A DNA stretch of 64,000 nt from Phocoena phocoena (Eukaryota; Chordata; Mammalia; Artiodactyla; Phocoenidae), in assembly GCF_963924675.1 (NCBI RefSeq), contig NC_089236.1, positions 34,433,319 to 34,497,318 on the forward strand. Direction: 5' to 3'. This document shows, one piece after another, positions 35,069 to 44,716 of this stretch. The notes under the pieces were generated by a model. That model saw only the letters and a list, made by a program, of their open reading frames with translations. It searched no databases and was not told where the DNA came from. Made by a program: the position numbers and the translations under genes. Each line of letters opens with the position of its first letter. Position 1 is the first letter of the stretch.

Positions 35069-35957
35069 CTAGAGAAGTTCCTTTAGCATTTGTTGTAAAG
35101 CTGGTTTTGTGGTGCTGAACTCTCAGCTTTTGCTTGTCGGTAAAGATTTTAATTTCTCCATCAAATCTAAATAATATCCTGGCTGGGTAGAGTAATCTTG
35201 GTTGTAGGTTTTTCTCCTTCATCACTTTAAATATGTCCTGCCAGTCCCTTCTGACTTGCAGAATTTCTGCTGAAAGATCAGCTGTTAACCTTATGGGGAT
35301 TCCCTTGTGTATAATTTGTTGTTTTTCTCTTGATGCTTTTAATATATTTTCTTTGCATTTACTTTTAGATAGTTTGATTAATATGTGTCTTGATGTGTTT
35401 CTCCTTGGATTTCTCCTGTATGGGACTCTCTGTACTTCCTGGACTTGATTAACTATTTCCTTTCCCATATTAGGGAAGTTTTCAACTATAATCTCTTCAA
35501 ATATTTTCTCAGACCCTTTCTTCTTCTCTTCTTCTTCTGGGACCCTATAATTCGAATGTTGGTGCATTTAATATTTTCCCAGAAGTCGCTGAGACTGTCC
35601 TCAGTTCTTTTCATTCTTTTTTATTTATTCTTCTCTGCAGTAGTTATTTCCACTATTTTATCTTCCAGGTCACTTATCCATTCTTCTGACTCAGTTATTC
35701 TGCTATTGATCCCATCTAGAGTATTTTTAATATCATTTATTTTGTTTTCATCATTGCTTGCTTCCTCTTCAGTTCTTCTAGGTCCTTGTTAAATGTTTCT
35801 TGCATTTTCTCTATTCTATTTCCAAGATTTTGGATATCTTTGCTATCATTATTCTGAATTCTTTTTCAGGTAGACTGCCTATTTCCTCTTCATTTGTTAG
35901 GTCTGGTGAGTGTTTACCTTGCTCCTTCATCTGCTGTGTGTTTTTCTGTCTTCTCAT
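35069..35957 (-). pseudogene. L1-D2 ORF1p, broken
   Basis: ORF1 starts at the minus-strand ATG 35,957 (MRRQKNTQQMKEQGKHSP) and the family stop is at 35,069-35,071 (MLKELL-stop). A 182-codon open stretch at 35,019-35,567 covers the RNA-binding C-terminal half and runs past the normal stop in a shifted frame near its end (LRVQHHKTSF). Stops and a frameshift lie in the coiled coil. Confidence 0.87.
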
Positions 35958-36479
35958 TTTGCTTATCTTACTGTGTTTGAGGTTTACTTTTTGCAGGCTG
36001 CAGGTTCATAGTTCCCATTGGTTTTGGTTTCTGTCCCCAGTGGCTAAAGTTGTTTCAATGGGTTGTGTAGGCTTCCTCGTGGAGGAGACTAGTGCCTGTG
36101 TTCTGGTTGATGAGGCAGGATATTGTTTTTCTAGTGGGCAGGTCCACTTCTGGCGGTGTGTTTTGGGGTGTCTTAGGCCTTATTATGATTTTAGGCAACC
36201 TCTCTGCTAATGGGTGGGGTTGTGTTCCTGTCTTGCTAGTTGTTTGGTATAGGGTGTCTAGCACTGTAGCTTGCTGGTCGTTGAGTGAAGCTGGGTCTTG
36301 GTGTTTATTTGGAGTTCTCTAGGAGATTTTCGCTGTTTGATATTATGCGGAGCTGGGAAGTCTCTTTTAGACCAGTGTCCTAAAGTTTGTGCTCACACCT
36401 CAGAGGCACAGCACTGACTCCTGGCTGGAGTATGAAGAGCCTTTCATCCACACGGTTCAGAATAAAAGGGAGAAAAAGT

Positions 36480-36533
<54 letters not shown>

Positions 36534-38030
36534 GGAGAGAGAGAGAGAGAGAAAGAAAGAAAGAAAGGAAGGAAGGAAGAATAAAGAAATTAAGAAAAAA
36601 GAAAGAAAGAAAAAGGTTAAAATAAAGTAAGATAAAATAAAGTTATTAAAATAAAAACTAAAAAATAATTATTAAAAAATATTTTTTAAGTAAAAATAAA
36701 ATAAAAATGGCCAGAAAGAACCCTAGGACAAATGGTGAAAGCAAAGCTATACAGAGAAAATCTCACGCAGAAGCATATACATACACACTCACAAAAAGAG
36801 GAAAAGGGGAAAAAATCACATATTCTGCTCTCAAAGACCACTTCCTCAATTTGGGTTGATTCGTTGTCCATTCAGATATTCCACAGATGCAGGGTACATC
36901 AAGTTGATTTTGGAGATTTAATCTGCTGCACCTGAGGCTGCTGGGAGTAATTTCCCTTTCTCTTCTTTGTTCGCGCAGCTCCTGGGGTTCAGCTTTGGAT
37001 TTGGCCCTGCCTCTGTGTGTAGGTCACCTGAGGCCATCTTTTCTTCACTCAGACAGGACAGGGTTAGAGGAGCAGCTGATTCGGGGGCCCTGGCTCACTC
37101 AGGTTGGGGAGAGGGATAGGTACGTTTGTAGGGCTAGCCTGTGGCAGCAGAGGCCAGTGTGACGTTGCACCAGTCTGAGGCACACCGTGTGTTCTCCTTG
37201 GCAAGTTGTCCCTGGATCACGAGACCCTGGCAGTGGTGAGGTGCACAGGCTCTTGGGAGGGGAGGTGTGCATAGTGACCTGTGCTTGCACACAGGCTTCT
37301 TGGTGGTGGCAGCAGCAGCCTCTACATCTCATGTCCTTCTCTGAGTTCCACACTGATAGCCGCGGCTCACGCCCGTCTCTGGAGCTCCTTTAAGCAGCGC
37401 TCTTAATCCCCTCTCCTCACGCACTAGGAAACAAAGAGGGAAGAAAAAGTCTCTTGCCTCTTCAGCAGGTCCAGACTTTTTCCCAGACTCCCTGCTGGCT
37501 AGCCGTGGTACACTAACACCTTCAGGCTGTGTTCACACCGCCATTCCTCTCCCTGCGATCCGACGGCAGCCCGAGCCTCAGCTCCTAGCCCCCGCCCGAC
37601 CCAGTGGGTGAGCAGACAAGCCTCTCAGGCTGGTGAGTTGCAGTTGACACTGATCCTCTGTGTGGGAATCTCTCTGCTTTGCCCTCTGCACCCCTGTTGC
37701 TGCGCTCTCCTCCATGGCTGTGAAACTTTCCCCCTTCCGCCACCCACAGTCTCCACCTGCGAAGGGGCTTCCTAGTGTGTGGAAACCTTTCCTCCTTCAC
37801 AGCTCCCTCCCACTGGTGCAGGTCCCATCCCTATTCTTTTGTGTCTGTTTTTTCTTTTGCCCTGCCCAGGTACTTGGGGAGTTTCTTGCCTTTTGTGAGG
37901 TCTGAGGTCTTCTGCCAGCATTCAGTGGGTGTTCTATAGGAGCAGTTCCATGTGTAGATGTATTTCTGATATATCTGTGAGGAGGAAGGTGAACTCTGCA
38001 TCTTACTCTTCTGCCATCTTCCTCAGCCTC
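35958..38030 (-). promoter_or_regulatory. L1-D2 5' UTR / internal promoter
   Basis: This is the minus-strand promoter-bearing 5' UTR. Its G/C-rich half (about 37,000-37,850) matches the sense copy in L1-B at about 4,370-5,200 and still contains CpGs. The A-rich half (36,470-36,800) has a large (GAAA)n expansion. The short ORFs on both strands have no recognisable domain. Confidence 0.8.
36479..36610 (+). repeat. (GAAA)n / (GGAA)n purine microsatellite in L1-D2 5' UTR
   Basis: About 130 bases are almost pure purine: GAAA repeats, then a GA block (GAGAGAGAGAGAGAG), then GAAA/GGAA repeats. The A-rich stretch continues to about 36,700. This strand asymmetry can form triplex or slip structures. 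Confidence 0.97.
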
Positions 38031-38046
38031 CTATGTCTGCATCTTT

Positions 38047-38166
38047 ATTTCTGTCCACCCCCCTTTTTTTTTTTTTTTAGATTCCATATATATATGTTAG
38101 TATACAGTATTTGTTTTTCTCTTTCTGATTTACTTTACTCTGTATGACAAATTCTATGTCCATCCA
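38047..38166 (-). mobile_element. L1-D1, 5'-ward part resuming after L1-D2
   Basis: This continues L1-D1 (antisense of the ORF2 end and start of the 3' UTR): ATTCCATATATATATGTTAG, then TTTACTCTGTATGACA, to CATCCA at 38,166. The LTR resumes at the TSD copy 38,167-38,179. A T-run lies at 38,065-38,078. Confidence 0.88.
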
Positions 38167-38639
38167 GTGATAGTTAATTTTTGTGTAAATTTGAAGGATG
38201 ATTTTAAATAAGCTTAATGCTTAAATCAATGAACTTTAGGTAAGCAGATTACCTTCCATGATGTGGGTAAGCTTCATCAAATCAGCTGAAGGCCTGAATA
38301 GGACAAAAAGGGTGTCCTGCTGGAGTAAGAGAAAAATTCTCCTGCATACTGCCTTCAGATTTCATCTGTCATCATCTCTCCTGCGTCTCTGCCTGTCAGC
38401 ATTCAGACTATAAAACTGCACTGCTCACTCTCCAGGGTATCAAGTCTGCTTGCCCAAAATTTACATTTTAAATTTCCCAGCCTCCATAATCACATAAATC
38501 CTTTCCTTATAATAAATAAATACATATAGATTTAGATAGATATATATGGATAGATAGATCGATAGATAGATCAATGGATAGATTTATAGATAGATAGATA
38601 TCCCATTGATTTTGTTTCTGGAGAACCCTGAGCAGTATA
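38167..38639 (+). mobile_element. ERV-L 3' LTR, remainder after the L1 insertions
   Basis: The LTR continues with TTAATTTTTGTGTAAATTTG and the same blocks as the 5' LTR (GTAAGCAGATTACCTTCC, GCTGAAGGCCTGAATAGGAC, CCTCCATAATCACATAAATC). It ends GAACCCTGAGCAGTATA at 38,639, followed by the TSD TCATC. The (TAGA)n tract lies at 38,521-38,602. The two LTRs are visibly diverged, so the provirus is old. Confidence 0.85.
38521..38602 (+). repeat. (TAGA)n microsatellite in 3' LTR
   Basis: Imperfect TAGA/GATA repeats follow the AATAAATAAAT polyadenylation-signal region of the LTR, at the position of the (CA)n tract in the 5' LTR. Confidence 0.93.
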
Positions 38640-40420
38640 TCATCGCTTTTCCTTTGTCCTCTATTGTTTCTAATGAGAAGTTAGCTATAAATCTTTTGGG
38701 GGTTCAGTTGTACATGATGAGACTTTTTTCTCTTGCTGCTTTCAAAATTATCTTTGCTTTTTATTTCCTCAATATTTTCACTATGATGTGTCTGTTTTTG
38801 AATCTCTTTGAGTTAATCCTATGTCTTGGATGTTTATATCAATATTTTTCAACAAATTTGAGTAGTGCTATACCATTATATCCTCAAACAATCTTCCTGA
38901 AACTTCTCTCTGTATGAGCCTTGTAATATGCTTATGTTGGTATGCTTGATGATGTCTCACAATACTATTAGGCTCTGTTCATTTTTTAAAACTTATTTTT
39001 CTTTCTGTTCCTGAGACCAGATCATTTCTATTGATCTTTCTTCATTTTCACTTGTTCTTTTTTCTATCACTTCAAATCTATGTCTGTGCTACTCTAATGA
39101 ATTGTTTCATTTCTTTTATTGTACTTTTTACCTCCAGAATTTCTGTTTGGTTATACGTATAATTTCTATTTCCTTACAGATAGTCTCTATTTGATGAAAT
39201 ATCATTTTCATATGTTCCTTTAATTCTTTAGACATGGTTTTTAAAGTATTTTTGAACATATTTATAATAGTTGATTTAAAGTTTCTGTTAAGTGTAACAT
39301 CTAGTTTTCCTCAAAGGCAGTTTCTACAAGGACTGTTTTTATTGCAATATACAGGCCATAATTTTCTGTTTTGTTGCATGTCACATAATTTTTGATGAAA
39401 AATCAACATTTTAAACAATATAATGTGACAACTCTGGAAATCAAATCCCCCTGCCAGTTTGTTTGTTTGTTTAGTTACCTTCCTTGACTAAATTTGCAAA
39501 GTGTGTATTTTGTGGGTTTATGTGTGGCCAGTAAAGTGTATACTTGTTTAGCTTAGTGATTGGCTAATGATTGGACAGAGATTTTTTAAATGCCTTGAAC
39601 GTGTATATCTCCTAGACTTTGTTGAGTGGCTCTGTGTGTTTGGGTCCATACTTTTCCATTCCAGCAGGCAGCTTGAAACTCTGCTTTGGCATTTACTTGC
39701 TTCTTGTGCAAACCTTCAAGGTCAGCCAGAATTGAGAGATTAACATTTTCTTAGGTCATTCCTGGCATGCACACAGCTCTGGACATGCTTTTGGAATTAT
39801 AGATTCCCAGAAATATGTTGGAGATTTATAAACCCACTCATGGACATCTCATTTCCTAGTTACTCCTTTTCAATTTTGGTCAGGTGGGCAACTAATAATG
39901 GCAGTTAAGGTAGCTACAGTACTAACATTTGCTCCTGACTGTATTCCTCAAGCATTCTGGTGATAGCACTGTTCAAATAGAGCAAGCTCTGAGTCAGGTA
40001 AAACAAGCCTTGAGAAAAGAGATTTGTAGAAAGATAACTCAAATAGTGGTAATCCTCTGGAAACCTAGCTTTTCAGAGAATTCTAGACGCTTCTACCCCC
40101 TTTAGTGGCTTCTTGGCTCCAGGTTTTCACAGCTACAGCTGTTACTAGGATAAAAGTATTCAAATCTACAGTGGAGCTGGAAAGAGGGAGATGAGATTAA
40201 GGCACATTAAAATGCTATCAAGCTTGCTGTTTTTACCTAGATTCAATTATTTTTCTTGAATACTCTTTATACTGTTGGGATTCTTTAATTAATTTGAACA
40301 ATTCTGAAAAAAAATTGATTTTTATAAATTTTGTCCGTGTTCTTATTGCTTTTATTGAGTGGTGAATTTTCATACATCTTTTCTCCAACTCTGGAAGTGT
40401 TTTCCCTCATCTATCAATCT
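38640..40420 (-). mobile_element. Ancient L1M-type element, 5'-ward part, resuming after the ERV-L
   Basis: After the second TCATC the old antisense L1 continues: TTTCTAATGAGAAGTTAGCT, TCTTGCTGCTTTCAAAATTA and GAATCTCTTTGAGTTAATCC are antisense ORF1. An old-L1 5' region follows (AACAATATAATGTGACAACT near 39,410; GAGTCAGGTAAAACAAGCC near 39,990; GTTTTTACCTAGATTCAATT near 40,230). It ends around 40,420. All frames are decayed. Confidence 0.75.
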
Positions 40421-40599
40421 TTATTTCCTCTAAATATTTACTCTAGAAATATATTCATCCATTAAGTCCTTCATTTCTTACATGATATATGACTACTAAC
40501 TTTCTTTTTATTCACATTAACACTGTTTGAATGCCAGTTGTCATGGACACTGTAAATTACCTATGTATTATTCACAAACTTGCTTCCTAAAATATAGTT

Positions 40600-40745
40600 T
40601 TCATTTTGTATTTCATCACTGCAATCTTACAGTTATTTTCCTCCACTTAAGGATAAAACATAAAACCCTACTTAGCCTGAAATTGAAGGCTATCATATTC
40701 TGACTCTACTTATCTCTCAGTGCATTTACTACTAATCATCTCAAA
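40600..40745 (+). mobile_element. L2 fragment
   Basis: The pattern GGATAAAACATAAAACCCTA followed by GAAATTGAAGGCTATCATAT and TCTGACTCTACTTATCTCTC is the diverged L2 segment 'gataaaatccaaa...ctt...aaggccct...atctgac...'. It is short, sense and non-coding now. Confidence 0.6.
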
Positions 40746-41808
40746 GTTTTGGAAATAAATTACAACATGAACTAGACTTCTGATTTTGAAATGAGTAAAA
40801 TAACACAATTAGTTTGTATTAACAATGTTCTCTCAGTTGTGACATAATAAAAATATGGTAGTCTGAATTCTCAAAGTGGGTGGATATTCAAATATTGGGC
40901 AAACATTTTGAATTATCTGATCCTATTTTCTAAACCTCAATGTATGTAGTAATACTGCTGTGAGGACCATGGATCAAACACAATTAGATATGAAACAATT
41001 CAGATGTCTGTCAGTGCTATTTGCTACATTCTACATAGTCCAGAAAAGATTTATAGGCAAAATTTTGATGGAAACTTATTATCTCCCAAGTCAAATAAGA
41101 AAACCATGGTCATTATTACAGTTTAATGAAAGATTCTAATACTGTAACCTGAGGAAAGTGGAACTGGGATATAAGTGATGTAAAATGTCTTGCAACACAT
41201 GTGACTTTTTTTTTCTGTGCTCTCCCATAGCAAAGTGATATATTGCATCCACCCATGAAAATGGAGAGTAAATGGGTAAACATTTATCAATGTTTATATA
41301 GCCATTTTCCAAACAAGAATGATAATTTTTTCTGTCTGCTAAATATGAATATTTAAGCCTAATTTTACTTTAAACCAGTTTATCAATATTTTTTTGTGGC
41401 TTGATTGAAACATTCCTTCAAAAATCTGACAGCATTCACCCACTATCTGCTATGGCCTTCTCTCTTACAGTAACTGAAAGGTTGCTATTCAGATGAAATT
41501 ATGGCCATATAAAATGTAGAATAAAGTCTAATTTACCTTTATGAATAATATCTTTCTCTGAATGTGGGTTTACAACACTATTTTGATTATTATTTTGTTA
41601 CCAAAATACCAAGATGCTTGGGAAGAATTATATGATTTTGGGAAATATACGATTTCCAGAAAATAGGCAGTATTTACAATAATAGATCATCTACAGGTAA
41701 TTTTGTCTTCCTTCATATCACCAGAAAGTAAAAATATCAAAGTAACAACCTACTCAATAACACTTGAGCTGTTCAAAGATACCTTAGATATAGTACATAA
41801 AACACATG
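40746..41808. other. Unique AT-rich DNA
   Basis: No gene or recognisable repeat is seen, and there are no ORFs over 60 codons. Confidence 0.65.
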
Positions 41809-41820
41809 AAAGACCCTTAG

Positions 41821-43762
41821 AGGGGGCTGAGTCAAGATGACAGAATAGGAGGACATGGAGTTCATGTCTCCTTACAAGTACATCAAGAATACATCTACAA
41901 ATGGAACAAATCTCACAGACCACCAGGTGAACACTAGTGGAGTATCTCAGACACCTAAAAGGACAAGAAAAATCCCCACACAGCCAGGTAGGAAGAAAGA
42001 AAGAAAAAAAAGGAAGAAATGGGAAGGGACCAGCACCCCTGGAGGGAAGCTGAAGGTGAGGAGAGGTTCCCACAGTCAGAGCTGTCCCCTCATGGTGGGG
42101 AAATCTGCTGGGACAGAGAGGGAGGATTGCTGTTGGCTGCTCAGAGACTGCCTTAGGGGAAGGGAGTGAGGAGCTCCACAGCTGGAAATTTTCCTGGAGG
42201 AAGCAGGGTCTGCCTTGGAAATGAGGCACCATTTTTGAGTGGTGTGCAAGGGGTGGAGGCACCATTGTAGACTCTCTCCCCACACACCAGCTCCTGACTC
42301 TGTAGGCACTAGAGGGAGATCCCATTGGAGCAAACATGAGTGCCCCAGTCATGGCCATCTTATCTCTCTCCTGCCTGAGCAAGCAAGCATGCCCCACTCA
42401 GGTGCTGCAATCACCTGAGTGTGGCCCACATGCAGAGGTGGGGCCACAACCAAAGCTGAGCCCCAGGGGCTGTGTGATTAAGGAAGAGAAACTGAAATCT
42501 CTCCCTGCAGCTGCACAAGCCATGAATCAAACCCAAGTGATCAGCTTAGTCAACCCTGCATCTGTGGAATATCTGAAAGGACAATGAGTGATCCCACAAC
42601 TGAGATTTGTCTAGCTTTAGCAGCTGTGGTTTTGGGGGGCAAGTATACGTGGAAGTTGAGCCAGGTCAGAGTCTGAGCTGCCCCCACAGTGCACACAGCA
42701 AGCCCAGAGACCAACCTAGGGGTCTTGGAGGGCTTCCTGGGAAGTGGGGGTTAGCTGTGGCTTACCATGCAGGCAAGGACACTGATAGTGGAGGCCTCAG
42801 GAAAAGTTTTGTTTTGTTGTTTATTTGTTAAATTTTTAAATATATATTTTAATTTTATGTTTGGCTATTTTCTGTTTGTTTGATTTTTTTTTGTTCTGTT
42901 TCATTTTAACTTTTTTATGGTCATTTTAGTGTGTTTCTTTTTTATTTTCTTTGCTTTATTTAGTTTGCTTTCCATTTCTGTTTTTATTTTTTTATTTTTA
43001 TTAGTTTTATTTTTATTATTTGCTCTGGTCTTTGGTTTCTTTGGTTGTTTTTTTTTTTTCTTGCTTTTTCTTCTCTTTTTATTTTAATTTGTTTGTTTCT
43101 TTCTTTTTGTTATTATTTGGTTTGGTTTTTATTACTTGTCATGGGTTTTCTTTGTTTTCTTCTCTTTTCTTGTTGTTTGTTAGTTTTTGTTATTTCTCTT
43201 GGGTTTTGTTTGACTGCTTGTTTGCTTTCTTTTCCTTTTTGGGGGGGGCATGCTGTACATGTTGTGGAGTCTTGCTCCCCCAGCCAGGGGTCAGGCCTGG
43301 GCCCCAAGAGTGGGAGCACCAAGTCCAGGACTCTGGACCACCAGAGATTTCCCAGCCCCAAGGAATATTTATTATCATGAGCTCTCCCAGATGTCCCCAT
43401 CTTGGCACCAATCGCTGGCTCCACCCAACATCCTGCAAGCTCCAGTGCTGGATGCCTCAGACAAAACAACCAGCAAAACAGGAACACAGCTCCACCCATC
43501 AGCAGACAGGTGGCCTAAAGTCCTACTAAGCTCACAGACACTGCAAAACACACTCCCTGATGTGGCCCTGCAAATTAAAGGGACAAGACTCAGCTCCATT
43601 CATGAGAGCACAGACACCAGTATTTTCCACCTTGTGTAGGAAGCCTACACAAGCACGTGGACCAATCTCACCCACCAGGGGCAGATGCCAGAAGCAAAAG
43701 GAACTATGATCCTGCAGCCTGTGGAAATAAGACCATAAAAACAGTAAGTTAGACAAAATAAG
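41821..43762 (+). promoter_or_regulatory. L1-E 5' UTR
   Basis: G/C-richer sequence to about 42,780 is followed by a very T-rich 420-base tract (42,800-43,230) with a G8 run near 43,241, then the pre-ORF1 block shared with L1-A. Stop-poor stretches give ORFs on both strands (215 codons at 41,750-42,397 minus; 169 and 129 codons near 43,020-43,640 plus) with low-complexity or UTR-derived translations and no domain. I do not call these genes. Confidence 0.75.
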
Positions 43763-44658
43763 ATGACAGAGAAATATGTTGTAGACAAAGGAGCAAGGTC
43801 AAGACCCATAAAACCAAATAATTGAGAAGGAAATAGGCAATCTACCTGAAAAAATAATTCAGAGTAATGATAATAAAGATGATCAAAGATCTTGGAAATA
43901 GAAAGGAGGCATGGATCAAGAAGATACAATTATGTTTAACAAGGACCTAGAAGAAGTAAAGAACAAACAATCAGTGATGAACAACACAGTAACTGGAATG
44001 AAAAATACACTAGAAGAGACCACTAGTAGAATAACTGAGGCAGAAAAATGGGTAAGAGAGCTGGAAGATAGAATAGTGGAAATAACTGCTGTAAAGCACA
44101 ATAAAGAAAAAAGAATGAAAAGAAATCAGGACAGTCTCAGAGACTTCTGAGAGAAAATTAAATGCATCAACATTTGAATTATAGGGGTCCCAGAAAAAGA
44201 AGAGAAAAAGTGTGTGAGAAAATATTTGACGAGATTATAGTAAAAAAATTCACACACATGGAAAAGGAAATAGTCACCCAAATCCTGGAACTGCAGAGAG
44301 TCCCATACAGGATAAACCCAAGGAGAAACATGCTGAGAAACATATTAATCAAACTGAAAAAAATTAAATACAAAGAAAAATATTAAAAGCAGCAAGGGAA
44401 AAGCAATAAGTAACACACAAGGGAATCCCCATAAGGTTGACAGCTGATGTTTCAGCATAAACTCTGCAGACCAGAAAGGAGTGGCATGATATATTGAAAG
44501 TGATGAAAGGGAAAAACCTACAACCAAGATCACTCTACCCAGCAATGATCTCATTCAGATTCCACAGAGAAATCAAGAGCTTTACTGACAAGCAAAAGCT
44601 AAGAGAATTCAGCACCACCACACCAGCTTTACAACAAATGCTAAAGGAACTTCTCTAA
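43763..44658 (+). pseudogene. L1-E ORF1p, broken
   Basis: ORF1 starts at ATG 43,763 (MTEKYVVDKGARSRP by eye) and the family stop after MLKELL is at 44,656-44,658. The coiled coil lies at about 43,911-44,150, the only sizeable open stretch (79 codons: FNKDLEEVKNKQSVMNNTV). A 74-codon piece covers the start of the RNA-binding region at 44,162-44,386. Several stops interrupt it. Confidence 0.85.
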
Positions 44659-44716
44659 GAGGGAAACACAAGGAAAAAAAATGACCTACAAAAACAAACA
44701 CAAAACAATTAAGAAA

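Larger units (their letters stand above)
30796..38030 (-). mobile_element. L1-D2, full-length LINE-1 on the minus strand
   Basis: This complete L1 of about 7.2 kb reads leftward: 5' end at 38,030 (reverse complement GGAGGCTGAGGAAGATGGC), 5' UTR to about 35,958, ORF1, ORF2, and type I 3' UTR ending at about 30,830 with an A-rich tail. A perfect 16-bp TSD, CTATGTCTGCATCTTT, lies at 30,780-30,795 and 38,031-38,046. The 5' UTR keeps many CpGs (37,350-37,600), pointing to a younger age than L1-B. Both ORFs are broken. Confidence 0.95.

Noticed and set aside
41750..42397. 215-codon minus-strand ORF
   Set aside because: It lies antisense to the G/C-rich half of the L1-E 5' UTR, has no recognisable domain and starts inside the element.
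43020..43529. 169-codon ORF starting with many Phe/Leu, resembling a signal or membrane protein
   Set aside because: It is the T-rich tract of the L1-E 5' UTR read in frame, then UTR sequence. There is no conserved domain, and the equivalent L1-A region does not keep the frame.
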